Part shown: positions 7,059 through 16,063 of the stretch, one piece after another
Numbering within the stretch: position 1 is the first letter of the stretch
Layout: the number at the start of each line of letters is the position of its first letter
Position numbers and translations under genes: made by a program
Assembly (NCBI RefSeq): GCF_000247475.1
Contig: NZ_AHZC01000381.1
Coordinates: 1-32,230 of the forward strand
DNA: 32,230 nucleotides
Source: Rhizobium sp. PDO1-076
GTDB taxonomy: Bacteria; Pseudomonadota; Alphaproteobacteria; Rhizobiales; Rhizobiaceae
Reading direction: 5' to 3'
Notes under the pieces: model-generated
Seen by the model: the letters and a program-made list of their open reading frames with translations, nothing else
Told to the model about the DNA's origin: nothing
The model's database searches: none

Positions 7059-8112
7059 CCCCACACGCATTGCAGCTGGCCGCTGGCATCCGCCGGGCTC
7101 CAGTCTCGCCTCACCGGCGGGGCTGTCGGCGACGGGCAAGACGCTGGTCGTCAGCCTGGACGGGAAGACAGGTGATCCGGTCGCGGTCAACGACCTGTCG
7201 CGTGTCGATGTGTCGGCCCGCGTTGGCCGTATCCCGCGCCGCATCACGTTTGCCAACGGGTCTCTCTTCGAGACCGAGGACAATGATGCCGTCGACCTCT
7301 GGCTCCGCAGCCACCGGCGCATCGGCTTCGTCCATGAACTGGAACGCTTCCATCCGCGCCTGATCGGCGTCGTGCTGGCGATCTTCCTGTTGGCCGGCCT
7401 GATCTATCGGTTTGCCGTTCCGGCCCTGGTGGAGGTCGCCGTTCTGGCGACGCCGCCCGTCGTCACGCAATGGATGGCCAGCGGTACGCTGATCTCGCTC
7501 GACAAGACGGTGTTCAGCGCAAGCGATCTGCCCGAGGTCAAGCGCCGCGAGATCAGCGATGCCTTTGCCGGTATCGCTGCCGTTTCAGTGCGCGGCGTCG
7601 ACGGCTACAAGCTGAATTTTCGCCGGGGTGGTCCGATTGGTCCCAATGCCTTTGCCCTGCCGGACGGGTCATTGGTCATCACCGACGAACTGGTGGAACT
7701 GGCCGCCGGCGATCTCGACATGATCACCGGCGTGCTTGCCCATGAGATCGGCCATGTCGAACGGGAGCACTCGCTGCGTCAGCTCTACCGTGCAGCGGGC
7801 ACGGCAGGCCTGATCATGCTGATCGCCGGCGATATCGGCAGCGCCGGCGAGGACATCATGACCAATGGCGCGGCCCTGCTGGCGCTGTCTTATTCGCGCG
7901 ATGCCGAGAGCGAGGCTGACCGCGTATCGGTCGAGCTGATGACCAAAGCCGGTCGCGACCCGGCGGCGATCAATCGCTTTTTCAGCCTGATCGAAGAGAA
8001 ATATGGCCGCGACGATGACAGTTCTTTCCTGTCCACCCATCCCGGCACCGGTGATCGCCGCAAGGCGATCGAGGACTACGCCAAAGAGTTTTCAGGCAGC
8101 AAGTCGCCCTGA
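7048..8112 (+). CDS. Membrane-anchored M48-family zinc metallopeptidase
   Basis: 354 residues. A soluble N-terminal region (about 1-100) is followed by one membrane segment (about 104-130) and then an M48 peptidase domain. Zinc site: HEIGH at 232-236 and the third ligand Glu287 in an ExxxD motif (287-291). The C-terminal FLSTHPGTGDRRKAI segment near 330-345 is also typical of the family. The start is TTG at 7048, inside the preceding gene, with GAAGGG at 7035-7040 as ribosome site; overlap suggests translational coupling. Such peptidases act in envelope protein quality control, but the target is unknown. Pairing with DUF898 proteins is a recurring arrangement as far as I recall. Confidence 0.88.
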   Translation: MASDPTRIAAGRWHPPGSSLASPAGLSATGKTLVVSLDGKTGDPVAVNDLSRVDVSARVGRIPRRITFANGSLFETEDNDAVDLWLRSHRRIGFVHELERFHPRLIGVVLAIFLLAGLIYRFAVPALVEVAVLATPPVVTQWMASGTLISLDKTVFSASDLPEVKRREISDAFAGIAAVSVRGVDGYKLNFRRGGPIGPNAFALPDGSLVITDELVELAAGDLDMITGVLAHEIGHVEREHSLRQLYRAAGTAGLIMLIAGDIGSAGEDIMTNGAALLALSYSRDAESEADRVSVELMTKAGRDPAAINRFFSLIEEKYGRDDDSSFLSTHPGTGDRRKAIEDYAKEFSGSKSP

Positions 8113-8170
8113 AGATATGGGGTTGTGGCCGCACCCTTGAGGCGCGGAGCGTCGCAACACGGACCACATG

Positions 8171-8206
8171 AAAAAGGGGCGACCTGACGATCGCCCCTTT
8201 TTCCGT
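8171..8206. terminator. Bidirectional terminator between convergent genes
   Basis: A perfect 12-base stem, AAAAAGGGGCGA at 8171-8182 and TCGCCCCTTTTT at 8191-8202, with an eight-base loop. The A-run on one arm and T-run on the other make it work on both strands, serving the peptidase gene from the left and the iron-binding protein gene from the right. Confidence 0.88.
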
Positions 8207-8226
8207 TCCATACGTTGCCGAGCAGC

Positions 8227-9270
8227 TTAGTTGCTTGGGCCTTCGTTCAGGCCGACCTTGTCAACCAGTTCGGAGGCCACCTTGCGGTTTGCCGCGACAT
8301 CGGTCAGCGCCAGGCTGTCGGGCTTGATCGTGCCGAAACCGACAACGATGTCCGAAGGCTTGGCCTTCGGGCTGACCGGATATTCGAACACCTTCTCGGC
8401 ATAGATGCCCTGGGCTTCATCCGAAGCGAGGAATTCCATCAGCTTGATCGCATTGTCCTTGTTCGGCGCATTCTTGGCGAGTGCCATGCCAGAGACGTTG
8501 ACATGCGTGCCGCGATCAGCAGAGTTCGGGAACAGCACCTTGATGGCGGCAGCCCATTCCTTTTCCTCGGGATCCTTCTCGTTGGTCAGCATCAGGCCGA
8601 CATAATAGGTATTGCCGAGCGAGATGTCGCATTCGCCAGCCATGATTGCCTTGGCCTGGCTGCGGTCATTGCCGTCGGGCTTGCGCGCGAGGTTCTGCTT
8701 CACGCCGGCCAGCCACTTTTCGGTGTATTCGGCGCCATGATGGGCCACCATCGAGGCAAACAGACCGATATTGTAGGAGTGCTGCGCGTCGCGCATGCAA
8801 AGCTTGCCCTTCCACTTCGGATCGGCAAGCTCTTCATAGGTGATCGTGTCTTCCGTCACGCGCTCCTTGGAGGCATAAACGACGCGGCCGCGAGTGGTCA
8901 GGCCAAACCAGTCGCCATCCTTGTCGCGGTACTGCGCCGGGATCTGGGAGTTGATCCGCTCGTCATTGAGCGGCTGTGTCACGCCGCCTTCCTTGGCTTC
9001 GGTCAGGCGGGCAATATCGACGGTCAGGATCAGGTCGGCCGGAGAATTGGCGCCTTCAGCCGAAATCCGCTCGACCAGTCCCTTATCGAGGAACAGCACA
9101 TTGGTCTGGATGCCGGTTTCCTTGGTGAACGTATCCATCAGCGGCTGGATCAGCTCGGGCTGACGATAGGAATAGATGTTGACCTCGCCATCGGCGAGTG
9201 CTGCACCAGCCGTCATAGACAGTGCGGAAACTGCGCTCAGAGCAAGACGGGTGAAATGGGCTTTTACCAT
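8227..9270 (-). CDS. Fe(3+) ABC transporter periplasmic iron-binding protein
   Basis: 347 residues, FbpA/FutA-type solute-binding protein. A signal peptide covers about residues 1-26 (cleavage near ALA-DGE). The mature chain begins VNIYSYRQ, and the paired tyrosines Y222-Y223 in GNTYYVGLM are the classic ferric-ion ligands of this family. It delivers Fe(3+) in the periplasm to an inner-membrane ABC importer, but no permease or ATPase gene lies in this window. It is divergent from rirA, and the 172-base gap holds an iron-responsive operator match over its likely -10 region, so iron repression by RirA is probable. A similar rirA neighbourhood is known in Agrobacterium. Confidence 0.92.
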   Translation of the reverse strand: MVKAHFTRLALSAVSALSMTAGAALADGEVNIYSYRQPELIQPLMDTFTKETGIQTNVLFLDKGLVERISAEGANSPADLILTVDIARLTEAKEGGVTQPLNDERINSQIPAQYRDKDGDWFGLTTRGRVVYASKERVTEDTITYEELADPKWKGKLCMRDAQHSYNIGLFASMVAHHGAEYTEKWLAGVKQNLARKPDGNDRSQAKAIMAGECDISLGNTYYVGLMLTNEKDPEEKEWAAAIKVLFPNSADRGTHVNVSGMALAKNAPNKDNAIKLMEFLASDEAQGIYAEKVFEYPVSPKAKPSDIVVGFGTIKPDSLALTDVAANRKVASELVDKVGLNEGPSN

Positions 9271-9295
9271 GATTTTGCCTCCCTGTTAGATTACT

Positions 9296-9332
9296 TGAGT
9301 CTCATATTCATAAATTGCCCCCGGCTGTCAAT
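9296..9332 (-). promoter_or_regulatory. Promoter of the iron-binding protein gene with an iron-responsive operator match
   Basis: On the minus strand a consensus -35 TTGACA lies at 9332-9327. Downstream of it, TGA (9296-9298) N9 TCA (9308-9310) fits the TGA-N9-TCA core known for RirA iron-responsive operators in rhizobia and covers the region where the -10 should lie. Repression under iron-replete conditions follows from this placement. Confidence 0.65.
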
Positions 9333-9346
9333 CGCGCTAGACTATG

Positions 9347-9371
9347 CTCACGATCACGTGAGTTCAGAACT
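9347..9371. promoter_or_regulatory. Two palindromes in the rirA upstream region
   Basis: CTCACG-ATCA-CGTGAG spans 9347-9362 with perfect six-base arms, and AGTTC-A-GAACT spans 9361-9371 with perfect five-base arms; they share two bases. They lie 15 to 39 bases upstream of the probable rirA -35, a usual place for an activator or second repressor. The binding protein is unknown. Confidence 0.4.
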
Positions 9372-9385
9372 TGAGTAATTTGGAA

Positions 9386-9414
9386 TTGTTCAAAACTACA
9401 AAAGGCGCTATATA
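9386..9414 (+). promoter_or_regulatory. Probable rirA promoter
   Basis: TTGTTC at 9386-9391 and TATATA at 9409-9414 are separated by 17 bases. Transcription would start near 9421, giving a leader of about 22 bases that includes the ribosome site GAGGA at 9431-9435. Confidence 0.6.
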
Positions 9415-9442
9415 AGGGCCAAGTGAAACTGAGGAATCATGC

Positions 9443-9943
9443 ATGCGTTTGACAAAGCAGACAAATTACGCAGTGCGCATGCTCATGTACTGCGCTGCAA
9501 ACAAGGAAAACCTGAGCCGGATCCCGGAAATCGCCAAGTCCTATGGCGTGTCGGAGCTCTTCCTGTTCAAGATTCTCCAGCCTCTGAACAAGGCCGGTCT
9601 CGTGGAAACCGTGCGCGGTCGCAACGGTGGCGTGCGCCTCGGTCGTGCCGCCGACAAGATCACCTTGTTCGATGTCGTCCGCGTCACCGAAGACAGCTTC
9701 GCGATGGCCGAGTGCTTCGAGGACGATGGTGATGTGGATTGTCCGCTGATCGATAGCTGTGGCCTGAACTCGGCCCTGCGCAAGGCTCTGAATGCCTTCT
9801 TCGACGTGCTGTCGCAGTATACGATCGACGACCTCGTCAAGACGCGTCCGCAGATCAACTTCCTGCTCGGGCTGAATGAATTTTCGCCCAAGGGCATCGC
9901 GGCTACGGCCGCAGCGGCTGCGCTGACTGCACCCGCTGCCTGA
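9443..9943 (+). CDS. rirA: Rhizobial iron regulator RirA (Rrf2 family)
   Basis: 166 residues. The N-terminal Rrf2 winged helix (MRLTKQTNYAVRMLMYCAAN through VRGRNGGVRLG, about 1-67) matches what I recall of RirA closely. Three cysteines, C91, C100 and C106, in ECFEDDGDVDCPLIDSCGLN form the Fe-S cluster site. With a 4Fe-4S cluster the protein represses iron-uptake genes; cluster loss under low iron relieves this. The C-terminal 15 residues are an Ala-rich tail. Start 9443 is preferred over ATG 9439, which is out of frame; the ribosome site is GAGGA at 9431-9435. It faces an iron-binding protein gene across a shared control region. Confidence 0.95.
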   Translation: MRLTKQTNYAVRMLMYCAANKENLSRIPEIAKSYGVSELFLFKILQPLNKAGLVETVRGRNGGVRLGRAADKITLFDVVRVTEDSFAMAECFEDDGDVDCPLIDSCGLNSALRKALNAFFDVLSQYTIDDLVKTRPQINFLLGLNEFSPKGIAATAAAAALTAPAA

Positions 9944-10029
9944 AGGCTGCCGCCTGAAGAATGGCGCCTGCAGACCCACCTGAGGATTGGCGCCGATGCG
10001 CCAGTCCGGTGATCAGACCTGATCCTGTC

Positions 10030-10056
10030 GACCCGCTGTCACCAGCGGGTCTTTTT
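10030..10056 (+). terminator. Terminator downstream of rirA
   Basis: GACCCGCTG at 10030-10038 pairs with CAGCGGGTC at 10043-10051 around a TCAC loop, followed by five T (10052-10056). The last bases overlap the stop codon of the convergent hypothetical gene. Confidence 0.88.
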
Positions 10057-10540
10057 ATTCGGCCGCCTGGATCGTGATGATCCTGGCTTCGGTCTCGTTG
10101 CAGGCCTCATCGAGGCAGATGGCATTCATCCAGATTTCGCCATTGCCGAACATGACGCCGTCGCCGTTGACGAACAGGCTGCCATAATCCTGGTTGACGA
10201 TGACCTCGGTGATCTCCGGCGTGAAGATATCGTAATAGAGCGGCTCGAGATCCTCTGCTTGGCGAAGCGTCTTGCGTCGGCCGTTGATCGTTACCGTGAT
10301 CGGGTAGTCGATGAAGGCTGAGACCGCGATCGAATCTTCATTGGCGATCCGCGCCTGCAGGTCCGAGATCGTGGACTTGAAGAGATCCGCATTGCCGAGC
10401 AGATTTTCGATCTGCTGGTCAACCTCGGCTTCGTCTGCAACGGCCGGCGCGATCGACAGCGCTGCGGACATGACGAAGGCGAGCAGCGTGCGGGATAGAA
10501 TCGTCCGGAACGAAGATCCCGATTGCAGTTGAAGGCGCAT
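10055..10540 (-). CDS. Exported hypothetical protein
   Basis: 161 residues, not recognised. Signal peptide: Arg-containing N-terminus, hydrophobic stretch at about 17-34, likely cleavage at AVA-DEA near residue 35. The mature protein starts with an acidic helical stretch (EAEVDQQIENLLGNADLFKSTISDLQARI) followed by a predicted beta region (PITVTINGRRKTL, VIVNQDYGSLFVNGDGVMFGNGEIWMNAICL). The ending carries two cysteines, in CLDEAC, that could form a disulfide in the periplasm. The GSLFVNGDGVMFGNGEIWM pattern resembles small periplasmic proteins that end in a beta-hairpin, but no function can be given. It is divergent from the patatin gene. Confidence 0.75.
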   Translation of the reverse strand: MRLQLQSGSSFRTILSRTLLAFVMSAALSIAPAVADEAEVDQQIENLLGNADLFKSTISDLQARIANEDSIAVSAFIDYPITVTINGRRKTLRQAEDLEPLYYDIFTPEITEVIVNQDYGSLFVNGDGVMFGNGEIWMNAICLDEACNETEARIITIQAAE

Positions 10541-10606
10541 GATATCCCCAATGACACAGATGTTGCCCGAGCTTAGGATTTCGAGCGGAATTTAGCCAAG
10601 CCTTTG

Positions 10607-10772
10607 TTTGCAGTGTCGAACCTCTTTTGGGAAGGTTTCGCCGCCCTTTTTGCACGTCGGCGTGACGAATTTCACCATTCTCCTGCACTTCACTGCAAAG
10701 TCGAAATGGAAACGCTGCCTTGCGCTGACGGCACTGGTCCGCCCCCGGATGATCTCTATATATGGTGCAGTG
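10607..10772. promoter_or_regulatory. Intergenic region with three GCAGTG sites and a CTATAT box
   Basis: The 254 bases between the hypothetical gene (minus) and the patatin gene (plus) contain TTTGCAGTG at 10607-10615, its exact inverse CACTGCAAA at 10691-10699, and GCAGTG again at 10767-10772 within the palindrome TGCAGTGCA. CTATAT at 10756-10761 matches the rhizobial -10 form and would put a start site near 10768, on top of the third repeat. No convincing -35 is seen. Nothing else is visible in this gap. Confidence 0.4.
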
Positions 10773-10794
10773 CAACAACGAATATCGAGCCTCC

Positions 10795-11940
10795 ATGTCC
10801 GAGACCGCCGGCAATTCCGACAGCAATCGCATTTTCGTTTTTCAAGGCGGCGGCGCGCTTGGCGCCTATCAGGCCGGCGCCTATGAGGCGCTGCACAAGC
10901 ATGAGCTTGAGCCTGACTGGCTGGCTGGCATCTCGATCGGTGCCATCAATGCCGCCATCATCGCCGGCAGTCCACGCGACAGGCGCATCGGCAATCTCCG
11001 CGCCTTCTGGGACATGGTCTCCTCCAGCCCGATTTTTGCCTTCGGTGATCAGGAGAGCAGCCTGCGCCGGGTGAACAACGATATTGCCGCAATGACCGGC
11101 ACGCTTTTCGGCATACCGGGTTTCTTTTCGCCGCGTCTCTACACGCCGTTCCAGCTTGCCACCAATCCTGCAGCGCTGATCAGCTACTACGATACCGACC
11201 CGCTGATGAAGACACTGGACAATCTGATCGATTTCGATCTCCTCAACGATGGATCGACCCGGCTGAGCCTCGGTGCCGTCGATGTCCAGTCAGGCAATTT
11301 TGCCTATTTCGACAACCGCAAGACCAAACTCGACGCCCGCCATATCGCCGCATCCGGCGCGCTGCCGCCAGGATTTGCCCCGATCGAGATCGATGGGCAC
11401 TTCTATTGGGACGGCGGGCTGGTGTCCAACACGCCGCTGCAGCATGTCCTGGCGGTCAACGAGGCTGATTGTGATCTCGAGATCTTCCAGGTCGACCTGT
11501 TCAGTGCCCGTGGCGATATGCCGAGGGATCAGTTCGAGGTGGAAAGCCGGGTCAAAGAAATCCGCTATTCCAGCCGGACCCGTATGAACACCGATGACTT
11601 TGCAAGAAAGCAGATGGTCCGCCGCGCTGCCAAGCGTCTCTTGGAAAAACTGCCGCCGGAATTGCTCGATGACGAGGACGCGAAGATCCTGCGTTCGATC
11701 GGCCAGGAATACGATGTCACGATCGTGCATCTGATCCATCGCCGCGCCGCCTATGCCACCCATGCGATGGATGTCGAATTCTCCCGCCGCTCGATCAACG
11801 AGCACTGGCAGGCCGGCTATGACGATGTGGCTTACACGCTCAAACATTCCAGGTGGCGCAACCGCGGCCGGCCCAAGGACGGCATCCAGATCTTCGACCT
11901 GGCGCGCGAACGTCACGACAAGCGGGCTGCCGTGTCCTGA
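10795..11940 (+). CDS. Patatin-like phospholipase / acyl hydrolase (DUF3734-type)
   Basis: 381 residues from ATG 10795. The patatin catalytic set is complete: oxyanion loop GGGALG at 18-23, nucleophile Ser47 in GISIG, and Asp206 in the DGG motif (FYWDGG). The C-terminal third (about 260-381) is the extra domain of DUF3734-type patatins. Cytoplasmic or membrane-associated lipase; related genes in rhizobia often accompany 3-hydroxybutyrate metabolism, which is not visible here. An in-frame ATG at 10762 is rejected since it overlaps the CTATAT -10 candidate. The 3' end overlaps the convergent oxyR gene by 28 bases. Confidence 0.88.
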   Translation: MSETAGNSDSNRIFVFQGGGALGAYQAGAYEALHKHELEPDWLAGISIGAINAAIIAGSPRDRRIGNLRAFWDMVSSSPIFAFGDQESSLRRVNNDIAAMTGTLFGIPGFFSPRLYTPFQLATNPAALISYYDTDPLMKTLDNLIDFDLLNDGSTRLSLGAVDVQSGNFAYFDNRKTKLDARHIAASGALPPGFAPIEIDGHFYWDGGLVSNTPLQHVLAVNEADCDLEIFQVDLFSARGDMPRDQFEVESRVKEIRYSSRTRMNTDDFARKQMVRRAAKRLLEKLPPELLDDEDAKILRSIGQEYDVTIVHLIHRRAAYATHAMDVEFSRRSINEHWQAGYDDVAYTLKHSRWRNRGRPKDGIQIFDLARERHDKRAAVS

Positions 11941-12884
11941 GGCGCAATCGGCCGCACCCGCGCGGTGCCGCCATCCCGCGATAGCGGTTTCGAAGGCTCG
12001 CGCCGGCTGGCGATGATCGCATGTGCCAGCGCCTCCATGTCGGCACGCCGCGGATTGGAGCGGCGCCAGACCAGCCCGATTTCGCGGGCCGGCTGCGGTT
12101 CGGCAAAAGGCACGATGCGCAGGTGGTTGCGGCCGGTCTCGGTCTCGACGGCCATTTCGGGGATCAGCGTCATGCCCATGTCGTGCGACACCATCTGCAG
12201 CAGCGTCGCCATGGAGGTGGCGCCGAAATTGATCAGGCTGCGCCGGTTGGCGGCCTTGCAAACGGCCAGCGCCTGGTCACGCAGGCAATGACCCTCTTCA
12301 AGCAGCAGCAGGCGTTCCAGGTCGACCTGCGTCTCTGTGAGCGGCGACAGCAAGACGTCGCTGTCGTTTTCGGCCATGGCCATGAAGAAGCGGTCGGTGA
12401 ACAGGTGGATATCGATGAAATTGTCGGCTTCGATCGGCAGCGCCACGATCATCGCGTCGATCCGCCCTTCGGCAAGGTCGGCTGCCAGGCGGTCCGTGAC
12501 GGCCTCCTTGAGCTCCAGTTCGATCAGCGGATGCATGCGCCGCAGATAGGGCACCACCTGCGGCACGAGATAGGGCGCGACCGTCGGGATGATGCCGAGC
12601 CTCAGCAGGCCCTCGAGTGTTCCGCTGTTTTGCCGGGCGGCCTGTTCCAGTCGGTCAACCGATGAAAGCACCGCCCTTGCATGAGCCAGAAGTTCGGCGC
12701 CTTTTGCCGTCAGCAGGGTTGATCCGCGGGTTCGCTCGATCAGCTTGACCCCGAGATGGCGCTCCAGTTCCATGATCTGCGTCGACAGCGCCGGCTGGCT
12801 GACATGCACCATCTCGGCGGCGCGACCGAAGTGCAGGGTGGTGGCGAGGGCCTCGAAATAGCGCAACTGACGAATGGTAATCAT
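11913..12884 (-). CDS. oxyR: OxyR, hydrogen-peroxide-sensing LysR regulator
   Basis: 323 residues. The helix-turn-helix opens as MITIRQLRYFEALATTLHFGRAAE with SQPALSTQIMELE, and the redox pair is C200 and C209 in LEEGHCLRDQALAVC, the same segment as C199/C208 of E. coli OxyR. Peroxide oxidises this pair to a disulfide and turns the protein into an activator of antioxidant genes. It is divergent from katG with 98 bases between start codons, a known rhizobial arrangement in which OxyR controls katG and itself. The last 20 or so residues are a low-complexity tail, longer than in enteric OxyR. Confidence 0.94.
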   Translation of the reverse strand: MITIRQLRYFEALATTLHFGRAAEMVHVSQPALSTQIMELERHLGVKLIERTRGSTLLTAKGAELLAHARAVLSSVDRLEQAARQNSGTLEGLLRLGIIPTVAPYLVPQVVPYLRRMHPLIELELKEAVTDRLAADLAEGRIDAMIVALPIEADNFIDIHLFTDRFFMAMAENDSDVLLSPLTETQVDLERLLLLEEGHCLRDQALAVCKAANRRSLINFGATSMATLLQMVSHDMGMTLIPEMAVETETGRNHLRIVPFAEPQPAREIGLVWRRSNPRRADMEALAHAIIASRREPSKPLSRDGGTARVRPIAPQDTAARLS

Positions 12885-12901
12885 GATAGGATTACCTTAT
12901 C
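12885..12901. promoter_or_regulatory. Candidate OxyR binding site between oxyR and katG
   Basis: GATAG (12885-12889) and TTATC (12897-12901) form an inverted pair; read as ATAG-N7-TTAT (12886-12900) it differs by one base from the OxyR half-site unit ATAG-N7-CTAT. It adjoins the oxyR start codon. A second unit at the expected spacing is not well kept. Confidence 0.5.
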
Positions 12902-12918
12902 GAAGATACCATCAAATA

Positions 12919-12945
12919 CAATTGGGAATTATGGATCAATTGGGA
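12919..12945. repeat. Nine-base direct repeat upstream of katG
   Basis: CAATTGGGA occurs at 12919-12927 and again at 12937-12945, with nine bases between copies, so the period is 18 bases. It lies between the OxyR site and the katG ribosome site. Confidence 0.6.
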
Positions 12946-12970
12946 GATTGTGCCTCACGACACGCAGTAA

Positions 12971-15154
<2,184 letters not shown>

Positions 15155-15268
15155 TTGCTCGCTTGGTGCTTGCCGCCCTCTTTCGAGATGGCCCAAGCAT
15201 CAGGCGTACCCAAGGTTGTTATTTGTAGAATGTCCCGATGGCCGAACACACGCGGCCAAAGGATGCGA

Positions 15269-15302
15269 AAAAGGTCAGCGCCCGCCAGCGCTGACCTTTT
15301 TT
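15269..15302. terminator. Terminator downstream of katG
   Basis: AAAAGGTCAGCG at 15269-15280 pairs perfectly with CGCTGACCTTTT at 15289-15300, followed by TT. A further C-G pair closes a six-base loop. It is the clearest element in the 244 bases between katG and the TetR gene; the A-rich left arm would also let it act on the minus strand. Confidence 0.88.
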
Positions 15303-15395
15303 GTGTTTGCCCCCTCAATTGCGGATGCCGCATTGGTTGCGTTAACCTTTTGGGCAGGTGCGTTGCTTATTGGCTTTGTATGAGTTTGAAGGGAG

Positions 15396-15411
15396 CCGGT
15401 GGGTACACCGG
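15396..15411. promoter_or_regulatory. Palindrome CCGGTG-N4-CACCGG over the TetR gene start
   Basis: Perfect six-base arms at 15396-15401 and 15406-15411. TetR regulators commonly bind such palindromes near their own start, so autoregulation is plausible. It also includes the GTG start candidate at 15399. Confidence 0.4.
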
Positions 15412-16049
15412 TTGAAATGTCGATGATCGACCACAATGAAAAACCGCGCATCCGTTTACGCAAGAAGCCCCAGCAGGAACGCAGCATCCAGCGGCTGGAA
15501 GCCATCATGGCCGCAAGCATCCGCCTGTTGACGGAAAAGGGCATTTCGGGCCTGACCATGAGCGAGATTGCCGTGCAGGCAGGCATACCCATCGGTTCGC
15601 TCTACCAGTTCTTCCCGGAAAAGGCGGCGATCATCCGGGCGCTGCATGATCATTTTAGCAAGTCGATCAGCGACACCACTACCACGGTGTTCCGTGGCGT
15701 GAAGACCCGCGAGGAGGCATGCGATCGTGCCGTCGTCGCGCTCGCAAAATTCCATGAGATATTCACCAGGGAACCGGTCTACCTATCGATGTGGTCGGCC
15801 ACATTGGCTGACCCTGATCTGAAGCAATTGGTCGCGTCCAACCATGATGTACTGATCACGGCCTTTCTTGCCGATCTCGGAGATCTGGTGCCAGCCGAGG
15901 ATCAGGAGCGCATGCGCGCCAGCCTGAAGTTGCAGATCCTCTCCAGCGGAGAAGTCATTCGCTTCATTGCCGGACTGCCGGAAGAACAGGCGCAGCTTCA
16001 TCTTGGCCAGTGGCAGAGATTCGTCAAGGCGACGCTTTTTGCCGTGTAG
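15399..16049 (+). CDS. TetR-family transcriptional regulator
   Basis: 216 residues from GTG 15399. The N-terminal helix-turn-helix (about 24-75) has the family pattern: RSIQRLEAIMAASIRLLTEKGISGLTMSEIAVQAGIPIGSLYQFFPEKAAIIRAL. The C-terminal ligand domain (about 85-216) is not diagnostic. GGAG at 15392-15395 is only three bases ahead of GTG; an ATG at 15417 or 15423 is the alternative, in which case the palindrome 15396-15411 is a clean leader operator. No obvious target gene is adjacent: katG ends upstream on the same strand after a terminator and a convergent LysR gene follows. Confidence 0.87.
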   Translation: MGTPVEMSMIDHNEKPRIRLRKKPQQERSIQRLEAIMAASIRLLTEKGISGLTMSEIAVQAGIPIGSLYQFFPEKAAIIRALHDHFSKSISDTTTTVFRGVKTREEACDRAVVALAKFHEIFTREPVYLSMWSATLADPDLKQLVASNHDVLITAFLADLGDLVPAEDQERMRASLKLQILSSGEVIRFIAGLPEEQAQLHLGQWQRFVKATLFAV

Positions 16050-16063
16050 TTGATGCCCAGCGC

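Noticed and set aside
5967..7322. Long minus-strand open frame opposite DUF898 and the peptidase
   Set aside because: Crosses two real genes on the other strand and has no start signal.
8215..9378. Plus-strand open frame opposite the iron-binding protein gene
   Set aside because: The minus-strand protein has signal peptide and iron ligands; the plus-strand frame is a shadow that runs through the control region.
10762..10794. Upstream ATG for the patatin gene
   Set aside because: It overlaps a CTATAT -10 candidate, so would precede or coincide with the transcript start; the family motif begins soon after ATG 10795.
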